From the NCBI RefSeq assembly GCF_003269425.1, contig NZ_CP030104.1, positions 186,001-250,000 on the forward strand: a stretch of DNA of 64,000 nucleotides, written 5' to 3'. The number at the start of each line of letters is the position of its first letter. Position 1 is the first letter of the stretch. The notes beneath the pieces are model-generated. The model saw only the letters and a list, made by a program, of their open reading frames with translations, was not told the DNA's origin and did no database searches. The DNA comes from Flagellimonas maritima (GTDB taxonomy: Bacteria > Bacteroidota > Bacteroidia > Flavobacteriales > Flavobacteriaceae). Made by a program: the position numbers and the translations under genes. Shown one piece after another: positions 15,917 through 23,993 of the stretch.

Positions 15917-16960
15917 CTAATCATGTTGCTCCGAAACCTCACTTGACATACGTATATTGAGTTTCGATTTATATTCTTTTGGATTGCACTTATATTTTGC
16001 CTTAAAGATTTTACAAAAATAGCTTCTGCTGGTTAACCCAACCGAATAAACAACTTCAGAAATGTTCATATCCGTATTTTTTATAAGTGCTTCCGCTTTT
16101 TCCAAACGGGTGTTTCTAATAAAATCGGATACGGTTCTGTTGTATAGAAACTTAAACCCTTCTTGGAGTTTGGCGGCAGATAGACTAGACCTTAAACAAA
16201 GCTTATCAATTGTAAAACACATTTCAGGATTTTCCTGTATATGTTTGGCAACATCCATTATCTTGACCAATTCCCGCTTTATTAATTTTGTTGGATTGAC
16301 CACACCGCTGATTTCCCTTTTATACTGCTCAATGTGACTGGCCAGAATTAATACACAGATACCTTCAAAGTAAAGCAATTCGGAAAGTGAATCAGCATAT
16401 TTTGCCTTGCCAAGTTTTTTAATGTAGTCCGCAATATCGAGATTCATTTTACCCAAATGGACCATATGGTGCTTACTGTTGAGTTCGGAAAGAAAGCTTT
16501 TAAACTTTTGCGCTATAAAAGTAGGATTGTTGTTATGTTTTTCAAAATAGGTTTTTACATCTACCCTAAGCAAATTCAATGTAATATCAGAATTGGGTTT
16601 GAGTATCAGGCCTCCGGTAAAACCATTGGTAGTCTTTATGATTGCCGTTTGCAGCTCGTTGAGCTTGACCAAATGGTTATTGTGGTGGGCCGTATAAAAA
16701 CAATCGCCTTCAAAACAATATAAAAAGTATATGGATTGGTCGTTTTCAGACACAAGCCCCAGATAAGTATCCTCTTTAAGATGCACATTAAACTCCATCA
16801 TAAAGAGACCATCATCGAAATTGATACATTTTACTTCTCCCCTACCGATACCATCGGCAAGTTTTAAAATATTCGTATCATTCTCTTGCTGAACTTCACC
16901 TTTCAAATTCAATGAAAGCCGATTCAACTCTTTGTAGGCACGTTGTTTTCTTTTTTCCAT
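15917..16960 (-). CDS. AraC-family transcriptional regulator (paralog 2)
   Basis: This 347-aa regulator has an AraC-type C-terminus: the first HTH is near FTIDKLCLRSSLSAAKLQ, the second contains ISEVVYSVGLTSRSYF and KIFKAKYKCNPKEYKSK. It shares with the other three regulators the N-terminal segment (KCINFDDGLFMMEFNVHL) and the YFLYCFEGDC motif. It is more diverged in the sensing domain than paralogs 1 and 3, with an Asp-Gly pair replacing the Trp-Gly of the FDWG motif. It is oriented towards the small-protein genes and ends 60 bp from the REP-like hairpin. Target genes are unknown. Confidence 0.83.
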   Translation of the reverse strand: MEKRKQRAYKELNRLSLNLKGEVQQENDTNILKLADGIGRGEVKCINFDDGLFMMEFNVHLKEDTYLGLVSENDQSIYFLYCFEGDCFYTAHHNNHLVKLNELQTAIIKTTNGFTGGLILKPNSDITLNLLRVDVKTYFEKHNNNPTFIAQKFKSFLSELNSKHHMVHLGKMNLDIADYIKKLGKAKYADSLSELLYFEGICVLILASHIEQYKREISGVVNPTKLIKRELVKIMDVAKHIQENPEMCFTIDKLCLRSSLSAAKLQEGFKFLYNRTVSDFIRNTRLEKAEALIKNTDMNISEVVYSVGLTSRSYFCKIFKAKYKCNPKEYKSKLNIRMSSEVSEQHD

Positions 16961-17189
16961 CGGATTTTTTTTGGATTTAGATAGCTGACAACCAAACTAT
17001 CATGGCCAAAATTAGACTATTCAGAATGCCATGTTTAACAGTATCAATGAAATGTTTAACGAAAAAGGGTATATGATAGCCAATTAACATAAACTATTAA
17101 ACATTTAGTTTTAAACGTGTTACAATTATTTTTTTTTGGGTCAAGCCTATTTTACAATTTAATGTTACTTGCATCAAGAAAATAGAACT

Positions 17190-17909
17190 ATGTATCATAG
17201 ACTTTCAAATGCTGCAGATAGAGAAGAGATGGAGAGAGTATTTGGACTTAAATTTAAATACCCAAAATTATATTCGCCCAACATGATTATTGATGGAATG
17301 ACGGAATCCATTCTTTCCGTTATAACCATGCAGGATTCAGAACATATAAATTATGCCATATGGGGATTGATGCCCGATGATTATAAAGAGGATTGGAAAA
17401 TTTTTCAGAATGGAATGAATACACTAAATATAAATGTGGCAAAACTCAGTTCCATTAAATGGATGAAAAATTTACTGATGTTCAAAAGATCTCTGGTGTT
17501 GGTATCTGGATTCTTCACATATTTCTTAAAAAAAGGGAAGCTATACCCATATTATGTAAGTTCTGTAGACCAAAAGCCTTTTTGTATTGCAGGAATCTAT
17601 AGCACGCTTGATGACGGTTTTCTCAGTTGCTCCATAATTACTACCAAGACAGATAAATTCATTGCCAATTACCACAACTTGCACAATGAGAAACCTTTGC
17701 TGATACCAAGCGATGTGAAAGATTTATGGCTTTCCGAATCAACGGAAACAGATTTAGTGAACGATATCATCAAAAATCCACCAGCTATGGAATTGCGTGC
17801 CGATCCCATAGCTGGTGAATTTTTTAAAAAAAACATTGTTTATGATAGTCTGTTAAACCCTGTATATTATGAAGGGATACCTGGCGGAAACACTTCCTCT
17901 AAATTTTAG
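17190..17909 (+). CDS. Degenerate SRAP (HMCES/YedK-like) protein
   Basis: The ATG at 17190 gives a 239-aa protein starting MYHRLSN, aligning with the MCxR start of SRAP proteins; the alternative TTG at 17169 only adds seven residues. The fold markers are recognisable: NYAIWGLMP (for xxGLIPxW), NTLNINVAKL (for TLNARSET), LVLVSGFFTYF (for CLIPVSGFFEW), PFCIAGIYSTL and NYHNLHNEKPLLIP (for xIHNxxxRMPVIL). However, the crosslinking Cys2 is Tyr and the catalytic Glu of the GF(F/Y)EW motif is Thr, while the Asn and His positions remain. SRAP enzymes trap abasic sites in single-stranded DNA via Cys2. This copy is probably unable to do so and may be a DNA-binding pseudoenzyme. Its 3' end overlaps the convergent AraC gene by 11 bp. 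Confidence 0.75.
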   Translation: MYHRLSNAADREEMERVFGLKFKYPKLYSPNMIIDGMTESILSVITMQDSEHINYAIWGLMPDDYKEDWKIFQNGMNTLNINVAKLSSIKWMKNLLMFKRSLVLVSGFFTYFLKKGKLYPYYVSSVDQKPFCIAGIYSTLDDGFLSCSIITTKTDKFIANYHNLHNEKPLLIPSDVKDLWLSESTETDLVNDIIKNPPAMELRADPIAGEFFKKNIVYDSLLNPVYYEGIPGGNTSSKF

Positions 17910-18927
17910 CTCTTTTCAATAATTTCAAACGATATTCAGTTGGCGTAATGCCATAGGTTTCATGGAATATTTTTGAAAAATAACTACGGCTACTGATACC
18001 TATTTTATAGACAATCTCTGAAATTGAAAGTTCTGTATTTTTTAAATAGTCCCTGGAAATTTCCAATTTAAGGGTTTTGGAATACTCATTTACCGTTTTT
18101 CCATATAATACCTTAAAACCAATTTGAAGCTTTTTTGCGCTCAATCCAGATATGGAAGATAACGTTGCAATATTTAATGGCCCGGATATATTGTCCACCA
18201 TGTATTCCGCGAGCCGTTGTACCTTTTTAATATCTTCCCTGGCAAGAGATTCCGGCAAGGTCATGTTATTTTCAAACTTATGGTGCTCCAACAACTGCAT
18301 GGCCAATATAACATTTAATCTCCCTTCAATTCCCAAGGTCTTTATCATACCCTCATTGGTGTCTGAACGGATTTGTTTTACATAATCGGCAATTTCTAGA
18401 TTGTAGTTCCCCAGATGCTTAAAGGGAAGGCTAACAGTATCATCTTTAAAAATTGAACTAAGAACATCCCCCAAATACGCTAAATTGTTATTTTTCTTTT
18501 TAGCATATTTCTTTTTTAATATTTGAATAAAGTTCACCTTTACATTTACCCTATTTGGAAAAATAAATGTTTTCTTGGATTTCTTTTTAGGGGATATGAT
18601 AATATTTTGATATCGCTCAAGTGTAACAGATTCCTTTTCGATATCTTGTATATAATGAAGGTTTCCTTCTGTAATAAATATAAATTCTATGGGAGTATCA
18701 CCGTTGGTGATATGTACCAATTTTAAATCTTGATTAAAGTTTACATCGTAATCGATGAGCGAAACGCCCCAGTCAAAAGATATACTGCGAATTATGCCCT
18801 TGCCCAATTCATTGTCGAAAGTCAAGGTTCGCTCTCCCCATTTTTCTTCAAGAGTACCCCTTAAGATGACGTTTAGTTCATCCAATAAGGAGTCAACACT
18901 CTGATTTTCAATACGAATTTCTTGCAT
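17899..18927 (-). CDS. AraC-family transcriptional regulator (paralog 3)
   Basis: The start is set at the ATG at 18927 (MQEIRIENQSVDSL), since the 26 residues added by an upstream in-frame ATG do not match the paralogs. The 342-aa product has the shared N-terminal domain (RSISFDWGVSLIDYDVNF) and the C-terminal double HTH, with ISEIVYKIGISSRSYF and KIFHETYGITPTEYRLK. It resembles paralog 1 most closely by eye. The gene converges with the SRAP-like gene, overlapping its end by 11 bp, and lies 142 bp from paralog 4, which could reflect tandem duplication. Confidence 0.85.
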   Translation of the reverse strand: MQEIRIENQSVDSLLDELNVILRGTLEEKWGERTLTFDNELGKGIIRSISFDWGVSLIDYDVNFNQDLKLVHITNGDTPIEFIFITEGNLHYIQDIEKESVTLERYQNIIISPKKKSKKTFIFPNRVNVKVNFIQILKKKYAKKKNNNLAYLGDVLSSIFKDDTVSLPFKHLGNYNLEIADYVKQIRSDTNEGMIKTLGIEGRLNVILAMQLLEHHKFENNMTLPESLAREDIKKVQRLAEYMVDNISGPLNIATLSSISGLSAKKLQIGFKVLYGKTVNEYSKTLKLEISRDYLKNTELSISEIVYKIGISSRSYFSKIFHETYGITPTEYRLKLLKRAKI

Positions 18928-19069
18928 TTTGTGTAATTGACAATTTATGCAAAGAAAGAATGTATTGATTTTTTGGTTTAGCAATTTTGAAATATAAACT
19001 AGCAATATTGACTGGTTAATATGTCAAAAATGTTAAAGTATATCTAAAATAAGTTAAACAATAATAGGG

Positions 19070-20107
19070 TTACGCAGATTTGTCTCCTTCAGAAGAGCGG
19101 TGCTTTGTAACATAATCTTTTGGAGAAATACCGAAACGTTCTTTAAAAAGCTTGGAAAAATAACTCCTTGAATTTATTCCGATTTTATAAGTGATTTCCG
19201 TTATGTTATCTTCAGTTGATTCAATCAAATCTTTTGCTTTGTCCATTCTAACCTCTTGAATGAACTGATTTACAGATTTATTATAGAGTTGTTTAAATCC
19301 TTCCTGTAATGTATTTTGGTTTAGTCCTACCCTTTTGGCCAAGGACAATATACTACCTAATTGAGCCATCTCCTCCTTTATAATGTTGCTCGCCTCCTCT
19401 ATTTTCTCTACTGTATTGATTCTTGGTATTTTCCGTCCGTTGGGGTCTCGACTATCATCCACATACTGCTTTAGAAAATGTGTCAGTATCTCAAAGACCT
19501 TACCCTCAAGAAAAACATATCGCATGAATCCCGTCAAGCTCGTGGTGGTGAACTCCTCCATAAATTGTGCAATATCCAGGCTGAAATATCCTTGATGGTA
19601 AAAAGGGTTTATACCGTTCACGTCCCTAAAAATATCTGAAAGGGGCGGTTTCATATCTTCTAAAAAATCATCGATTTTAGCTTCAAAATCTTTTCTGTTG
19701 AGAAGAATCAGAAAAAAGCACGTAGAATCCTGGTTGTTCAAAGTTAATGTTTGGGTACCTTTCAGCCCTTCAGAACTAATGACACTCTCAAGATGTTTAA
19801 TTGTCTTGCTTCCGCTTTCACTGCCTTCAAAGTTAACTTCATCCTCCCTATTGAATAGAATCAGTAAGGGCTGGACTGTCGCTTCTTCTAAAACGAGATG
19901 CAACACTTTAGACAATGTACAGTCAAACTCGTATACCGTAATACCATGGTCAAAATCATACGCCTTTATATAGCCATGTCCTATCTCTTCCGGTAAGTTT
20001 ATAGAAAATTCCCTGTTATCCTCGGCCCAGTCCGCGTTAAGGCTTGAAGCAATGGTAGCCATCATTTTTTGAGCGTGCTGATCCTTTATCTTAATTTTTT
20101 TAACCAC
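19070..20107 (-). CDS. AraC-family transcriptional regulator (paralog 4)
   Basis: This 345-aa protein has the AraC double-HTH C-terminus (ITEITYKIGINSRSYF, KLFKERFGISPKDYVTK). Its N-terminal domain retains KAYDFDHGITVYEFDCTL but is the most diverged of the four regulators, including an acidic insertion (REDEVNFEGSESGSK). The start ATG at 20107 is preceded by an A/T-rich region. It lies tandem to paralog 3 and faces away from the DUF1328 and acidic microprotein genes starting 195 bp upstream, which are possible divergent targets. Confidence 0.84.
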   Translation of the reverse strand: MVKKIKIKDQHAQKMMATIASSLNADWAEDNREFSINLPEEIGHGYIKAYDFDHGITVYEFDCTLSKVLHLVLEEATVQPLLILFNREDEVNFEGSESGSKTIKHLESVISSEGLKGTQTLTLNNQDSTCFFLILLNRKDFEAKIDDFLEDMKPPLSDIFRDVNGINPFYHQGYFSLDIAQFMEEFTTTSLTGFMRYVFLEGKVFEILTHFLKQYVDDSRDPNGRKIPRINTVEKIEEASNIIKEEMAQLGSILSLAKRVGLNQNTLQEGFKQLYNKSVNQFIQEVRMDKAKDLIESTEDNITEITYKIGINSRSYFSKLFKERFGISPKDYVTKHRSSEGDKSA

Positions 20108-20301
20108 AATTCTACAGCTTTATATCGATTTTAAAGATAGACAAATTAAAGCTTTTAATATACTGAAAACTAATAGTGTACATATTTTTAGTTTATGAGT
20201 CAATATCTCATGCTATTACGGTAAATGGTATGGGATTAATTAAGCAAATTTGTAACGTACTGATTAAGAGTTAATCAGAATTAACCTTAAAACTTATAAA
20301 T

Positions 20302-20466
20302 ATGTTACGTTGGACAGTTACATTTATTATATTGGCAATTATAGCCGCAATCTTTGGATTTGGTGGAATCGCTGCCGGGGCAGCTTCAATCGCTAAAATT
20401 CTATTTTTTATATTTCTCGTACTAATTGTTATATCTTTGATTAGCGGAAGAAAAAAAATTCTGTAA
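20302..20466 (+). CDS. DUF1328 (YtjA/UPF0391) membrane microprotein
   Basis: An ATG at 20302 opens a 54-aa frame starting [20 protein letters not shown]. It continues through [20 protein letters not shown] and ends in a short basic tail (SGRKKIL). Two hydrophobic helices, the LRWxxxFxIxAIIAAxxGF start and the GGIAxxAAxIAK centre are the signature of DUF1328, small stress-associated inner-membrane proteins. The gene precedes a small acidic lipoprotein gene by 24 bp and is probably co-transcribed with it. Confidence 0.88.
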   Translation: MLRWTVTFIILAIIAAIFGFGGIAAGAASIAKILFFIFLVLIVISLISGRKKIL

Positions 20467-20490
20467 AAAATATTAACCAAAATATATATC

Positions 20491-20700
20491 ATGAAAAAAT
20501 TTAGTACCGTATTAGCAATCTTGATGTTATCTGTATTTACTTTAGTACAGTGTCGTGAAACTAAAGAAGAGAAAGCTGAAGATGCCATTGAAGAAGTTGG
20601 TGAAGATATAGAAGATGCAGGAGAAGAAGTTGGAGAGGAAATGGAAGATGCAGCAAATGATGTTAAAGAAGAAATGGACGGTGAAACTGATGATAACTAA
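20491..20700 (+). CDS. Acidic repeat microlipoprotein (69 aa)
   Basis: The N-terminus (MKKFSTVLAILMLSVFTLVQ, then Cys21) is a lipoprotein signal with lipobox LVQC. The mature 49 residues are almost entirely acidic helical repeats (EDAIEEVGEDIEDAGEEVGE) with a VGE(D/E) period, suggesting an extended amphipathic or coiled helix in the periplasm. Similar short acidic lipoproteins are common beside DUF1328, YtxH and CsbD genes in flavobacteria; the function is unknown. A strong terminator follows. Confidence 0.75.
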   Translation: MKKFSTVLAILMLSVFTLVQCRETKEEKAEDAIEEVGEDIEDAGEEVGEEMEDAANDVKEEMDGETDDN

Positions 20701-20728
20701 TTAACATTGGAACATCATAGTAGATATT

Positions 20729-20760
20729 TAAAACTCTGGCAATTGCCAGAGTTTTTGGTT
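20729..20760 (+). terminator. Rho-independent terminator
   Basis: AAACTCTGGCAATTGCCAGAGTTT is a perfect 24-bp palindrome followed by TT, then GGTTTT. It ends the DUF1328/acidic lipoprotein unit and could also serve the convergent AsmA-like genes. Confidence 0.85.
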
Positions 20761-20780
20761 TTATATCATAAATATCTTAA

Positions 20781-21869
20781 TTAGTTCTCATTTTGACTTT
20801 TCTCTACGGCATCCTCAAATTCGATATTTCCTTCCGTCTGATTTTCAAAAGCCTTGATCCACCCATTTTTTACAATATTGAAAATCGTTGGCCAAACCTT
20901 ACCTTCAACTTGGTTTAAATCGCCCTCGATGGGTACCTTTGTCGCTAAAGTATTGTTTCCTTTATTTTTCAATAAGAATTTGAAGAAACCTACAAAACCT
21001 TCCCAAAGCACTCCTAAAAAACTATCCCCTTTCCCTACCAGTTTAGCATCCTTGAGCAATGGTTTCACGTAACCCGTCAAATACCCGTCAGCAATGGCAA
21101 CTTCACTGTAAAGATTAAAATCACCACTTTCAAAATCGATTTCTGCATAGTGTTCTGTAAAATCGTTTAGTGCTGTTGCCGAAGCTCCCTCAAGAGAAAA
21201 ACCCATATCCATATCAGGTACTTGTTTTACCAAATCCATTCTACCATCTAAATTTACCTTGCCATTCCCAATTGAGATAGCTGTAGCATGTATCTCAGAT
21301 GGTAAATTGAGCTGTTTTTGTACCACATTCCTCAAATTGGTTGCATTTAGGTTCAGTTCTGCAAAATGTAAATCGATATTTGGCTCTGCGCTCAATTGCA
21401 CAAATGCAGCTTTTCCATTAGTAATGCCAAATTTGTTGATATCAATGGGTACCAAATCAGTCAAAGCTTTGGTCCAATCATCCAACTCGGGGTCGGCAGT
21501 ATCGTTTTCCTGTTGATCCTCGAATACATAAATGAATTCAGGGGACGAAAGGTAAATTTCGCTTACAACTTTACCTTTGAACAATGCGCCCCACTCTACA
21601 GATATATCTGCTTTGGGAATGGTCAAAACCGGGACTTCTGAGGTTGCGTTGACCCGTTTTAGATAAAGTGAATCGATTACGTACGCTCCCCGCAATAGCG
21701 AAATATCTATATCTTTAACCTGGCCATAATAGCCAGGGATATCCGCAAGGACCTTGTTGACATAGTTTTTCACAAAATATGGTAGTAACAACCTACCGAC
21801 TATCAACAATACTACTATGCTAATGGGTACTATATATCGTTTTTTCTTGTATACTTTTTTTTTCGCCAT
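20781..21869 (-). CDS. DUF748/AsmA-like envelope protein
   Basis: This 362-aa protein has a basic N-terminus (MAKKKVYKKKRY) and one membrane anchor (IVPISIVVLLIVGRLLLPYF), followed by a long periplasmic part. The latter has the AsmA/DUF748 features YVNKVLADIPGYYGQVKDID and alternating beta strands. Such proteins form groove-like bridges related to AsmA/TamB and are thought to aid lipid transport between membranes. The C-terminal part contains a short amphipathic segment (FLGVLWEGFVGFFKFLLK). It lies 9 bp downstream of another DUF748-like gene, suggesting that the two work together. Confidence 0.72.
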   Translation of the reverse strand: MAKKKVYKKKRYIVPISIVVLLIVGRLLLPYFVKNYVNKVLADIPGYYGQVKDIDISLLRGAYVIDSLYLKRVNATSEVPVLTIPKADISVEWGALFKGKVVSEIYLSSPEFIYVFEDQQENDTADPELDDWTKALTDLVPIDINKFGITNGKAAFVQLSAEPNIDLHFAELNLNATNLRNVVQKQLNLPSEIHATAISIGNGKVNLDGRMDLVKQVPDMDMGFSLEGASATALNDFTEHYAEIDFESGDFNLYSEVAIADGYLTGYVKPLLKDAKLVGKGDSFLGVLWEGFVGFFKFLLKNKGNNTLATKVPIEGDLNQVEGKVWPTIFNIVKNGWIKAFENQTEGNIEFEDAVEKSQNEN

Positions 21870-21878
21870 AATTATTTC

Positions 21879-23405
21879 TTAGTCTTTTTTTCCATTTCCG
21901 GTTATGGTATCCAAAATTCCATCCCGTATACAGACCCATACATAATTTGTAAACGATTTGGTTTTGTCGGGTTCTGTATCGATAGTACCAAAACGAAATC
22001 CCCTGGAATTGCTCTTTGAGCCATCATTTACAAATAAATTGACAACAAAAGACACCACTTTCTTAATTTTCAACAAATCCTTATCCAAAAATTTAAAGTG
22101 TAAATTCTCATACTCCATCTTTATATCACCGGAAGCTGCATATGCATTTCCCCCAAAAGTGAAATAGGTACGGTCTACCTTGCCTTCCGCCACGGCCTTC
22201 ATACTAATTTTTAAAAATGGATTGATTGCTTCGGTATCTAGATTGTGCATACTGCCGGAGACCAAAAAATTTTCATCGGTGTCTGTAGGGTTAACGCTGT
22301 AATTAATATCAACTGGCGCTTCGCCCATTAGCAATCCCTTCAACTCTAAATTGATGTCTTTATCGATATAACTGGATAAATCCGTAATTTTTCCTTCTAT
22401 ATTATTAAAATAAATATTTTCGGCACGCAAGTCATTGGAAATCTTTTCGGTATATACAATGCTACTGTTAGCAATTAAAATACTGTCAATTTTCATTTTT
22501 GCAGGGATACTCCTGAGCATTTCGCCGTAGTATTTTTTCACGGTCAAATCGTCTGCCAAGGTTTTGTCCCTATATATTTCCAAGTTTAGGGAATCCATCA
22601 AAATATTGGTTCCCTTTATATACAATGAATCGCCGTTCTCTTTAGAAAAATTCAATTGGTTCAAGCTCAACAAATCAACAGAAAATTTGTAGTGGTCCCT
22701 TTCCGTAGATCGTATTTTTGATAATTGGGATATATCATAGATGGTCTCAATTGCAAAACCATCGATTTTGGCATTGCTATTTTTGAAGGATAGTTTTGCT
22801 AAAGAGAGCTTTTCGTAGTCACCAAGGGCAAGGTTTACCTTATCCAGTTCTAGATTTAATTCTTGCTTTTCAGTATCAAAAAAAGAAAGTTTACCATCTG
22901 AATAATCAATGTTTTTAATTGAAAACAAAGGGGCCTCCAAAATTACATCCTGCTTCTTTGTAGTGGCATCATTATATATAACCCTTCCATTGAAGCTTTC
23001 AAATTTATCGATGTAAAAACTTGATTTTTTTTTTGCTTTATCGCCTTGCAACGTAGTATCTACAACCCTTTTTGTAATATTCAGCACATAATCATCAACT
23101 TTGATTTTTGAAAAACTGGGTGTTTTCTTACGTGCAACATCGATGAGCCCCATAGTGGAAAGCTCTAAATCCTTTATGTCAATATCGATATTTACTGCCT
23201 GCGTTTCGTAGTTAAGAACAATGCCCGAAATGAAAAGGGTACTCCCAAAGAACGAAATGGAAACATCATCGACCGTACCGGTACATTCCGGTATGGTTTT
23301 TAAAGTTTTATTCAAGTGATTTTTAATGAATATAGGAACTAGTAACTTTACCGTTAAAAAAAGAACAGCTACGGTAATTACTGTTATAAATAGTTTCTTT
23401 CTCAA
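21879..23405 (-). CDS. AsmA/DUF748-like envelope protein
   Basis: This 508-aa protein has an N-terminal membrane helix (LFITVITVAVLFLTVKLLVP) and then NHLNKTLKTIPECTGTVDDV, the same motif seen in the neighbouring 362-aa protein. The body is beta-rich with repeated FxxxNxxY-like strands, consistent with AsmA-like repeats, and the C-terminal part contains an amphipathic helix (IKKVVSFVVNLFVND). An inner-membrane-anchored periplasmic role in envelope lipid homeostasis is inferred. The gene is 9 bp upstream of its paralog and 44 bp downstream of an ArsC-like gene on the same strand. Confidence 0.7.
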   Translation of the reverse strand: MRKKLFITVITVAVLFLTVKLLVPIFIKNHLNKTLKTIPECTGTVDDVSISFFGSTLFISGIVLNYETQAVNIDIDIKDLELSTMGLIDVARKKTPSFSKIKVDDYVLNITKRVVDTTLQGDKAKKKSSFYIDKFESFNGRVIYNDATTKKQDVILEAPLFSIKNIDYSDGKLSFFDTEKQELNLELDKVNLALGDYEKLSLAKLSFKNSNAKIDGFAIETIYDISQLSKIRSTERDHYKFSVDLLSLNQLNFSKENGDSLYIKGTNILMDSLNLEIYRDKTLADDLTVKKYYGEMLRSIPAKMKIDSILIANSSIVYTEKISNDLRAENIYFNNIEGKITDLSSYIDKDINLELKGLLMGEAPVDINYSVNPTDTDENFLVSGSMHNLDTEAINPFLKISMKAVAEGKVDRTYFTFGGNAYAASGDIKMEYENLHFKFLDKDLLKIKKVVSFVVNLFVNDGSKSNSRGFRFGTIDTEPDKTKSFTNYVWVCIRDGILDTITGNGKKD

Positions 23406-23449
23406 TATTTGATTTGAATTACCTCTATTTAATCGATGATATTGATTAT

Positions 23450-23860
23450 TTAAGTTCGGCTATCATTATTGCTGGATGAGTTATCAGCCACAAAGGAAAT
23501 CAAGGACTTTGGACTATTAAAATGCTTAAACTTACCATTGATGATTGCAATAACGCCCTGAATCAGTTCAGGTTTATTTTTTATGATCGTTAACCAATCC
23601 TCAATAGAAAAATCCGAAGCGTTTATTTGTTCCACTTGATCGGACTCCAACATATCCAAATCCACTATTTCCTTGATTGGCTTGTCTACACCTTCAATAA
23701 GTTCTGCCCAATGTGATTCTGGCAACATTTCATTGGCGGTATCTATTGCCAATAAATCCTCGTCAAATGCTTTAAGATAAGAATTGGCCTCTTTATCATT
23801 AATGGAATTTGAGTTATAATATAAATTTACTTGATTATCATCTTTGGCAATAATACCCAT
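23450..23860 (-). CDS. ArsC/Spx-like thioredoxin-fold protein lacking the cysteine
   Basis: This 136-aa protein shows the local order of ArsC/Spx-type proteins. An N-terminal strand (VNLYYNSNSINDKEAN) is followed by a helix, then ELIEGVDKPIKEIVD, EDWLTIIKNKPELIQGVIAI and FKHFNSPKSLISFV. The last two correspond to the ArsC L-x-x-x-P-x-L-I-x-x-P-I and substrate-loop regions. The catalytic CxxS/CxxC position is occupied by NSNS-type residues, so redox or arsenate chemistry is unlikely. It is probably a cytoplasmic pseudoenzyme or regulatory protein. The assignment is by eye and moderately uncertain. Confidence 0.6.
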   Translation of the reverse strand: MGIIAKDDNQVNLYYNSNSINDKEANSYLKAFDEDLLAIDTANEMLPESHWAELIEGVDKPIKEIVDLDMLESDQVEQINASDFSIEDWLTIIKNKPELIQGVIAIINGKFKHFNSPKSLISFVADNSSSNNDSRT

Positions 23861-23993
23861 CTTGTTTTAGCATCTAAAATAGTTATGCAGGGTTTTTAAT
23901 GTTAACGCATACAAAGTTTTAAGTAACTCAATGAAAATCTTTTTTGTGCGTTACGTACAGGCTTAGTAGCTTAGGGGATTATAGTATTTATTT

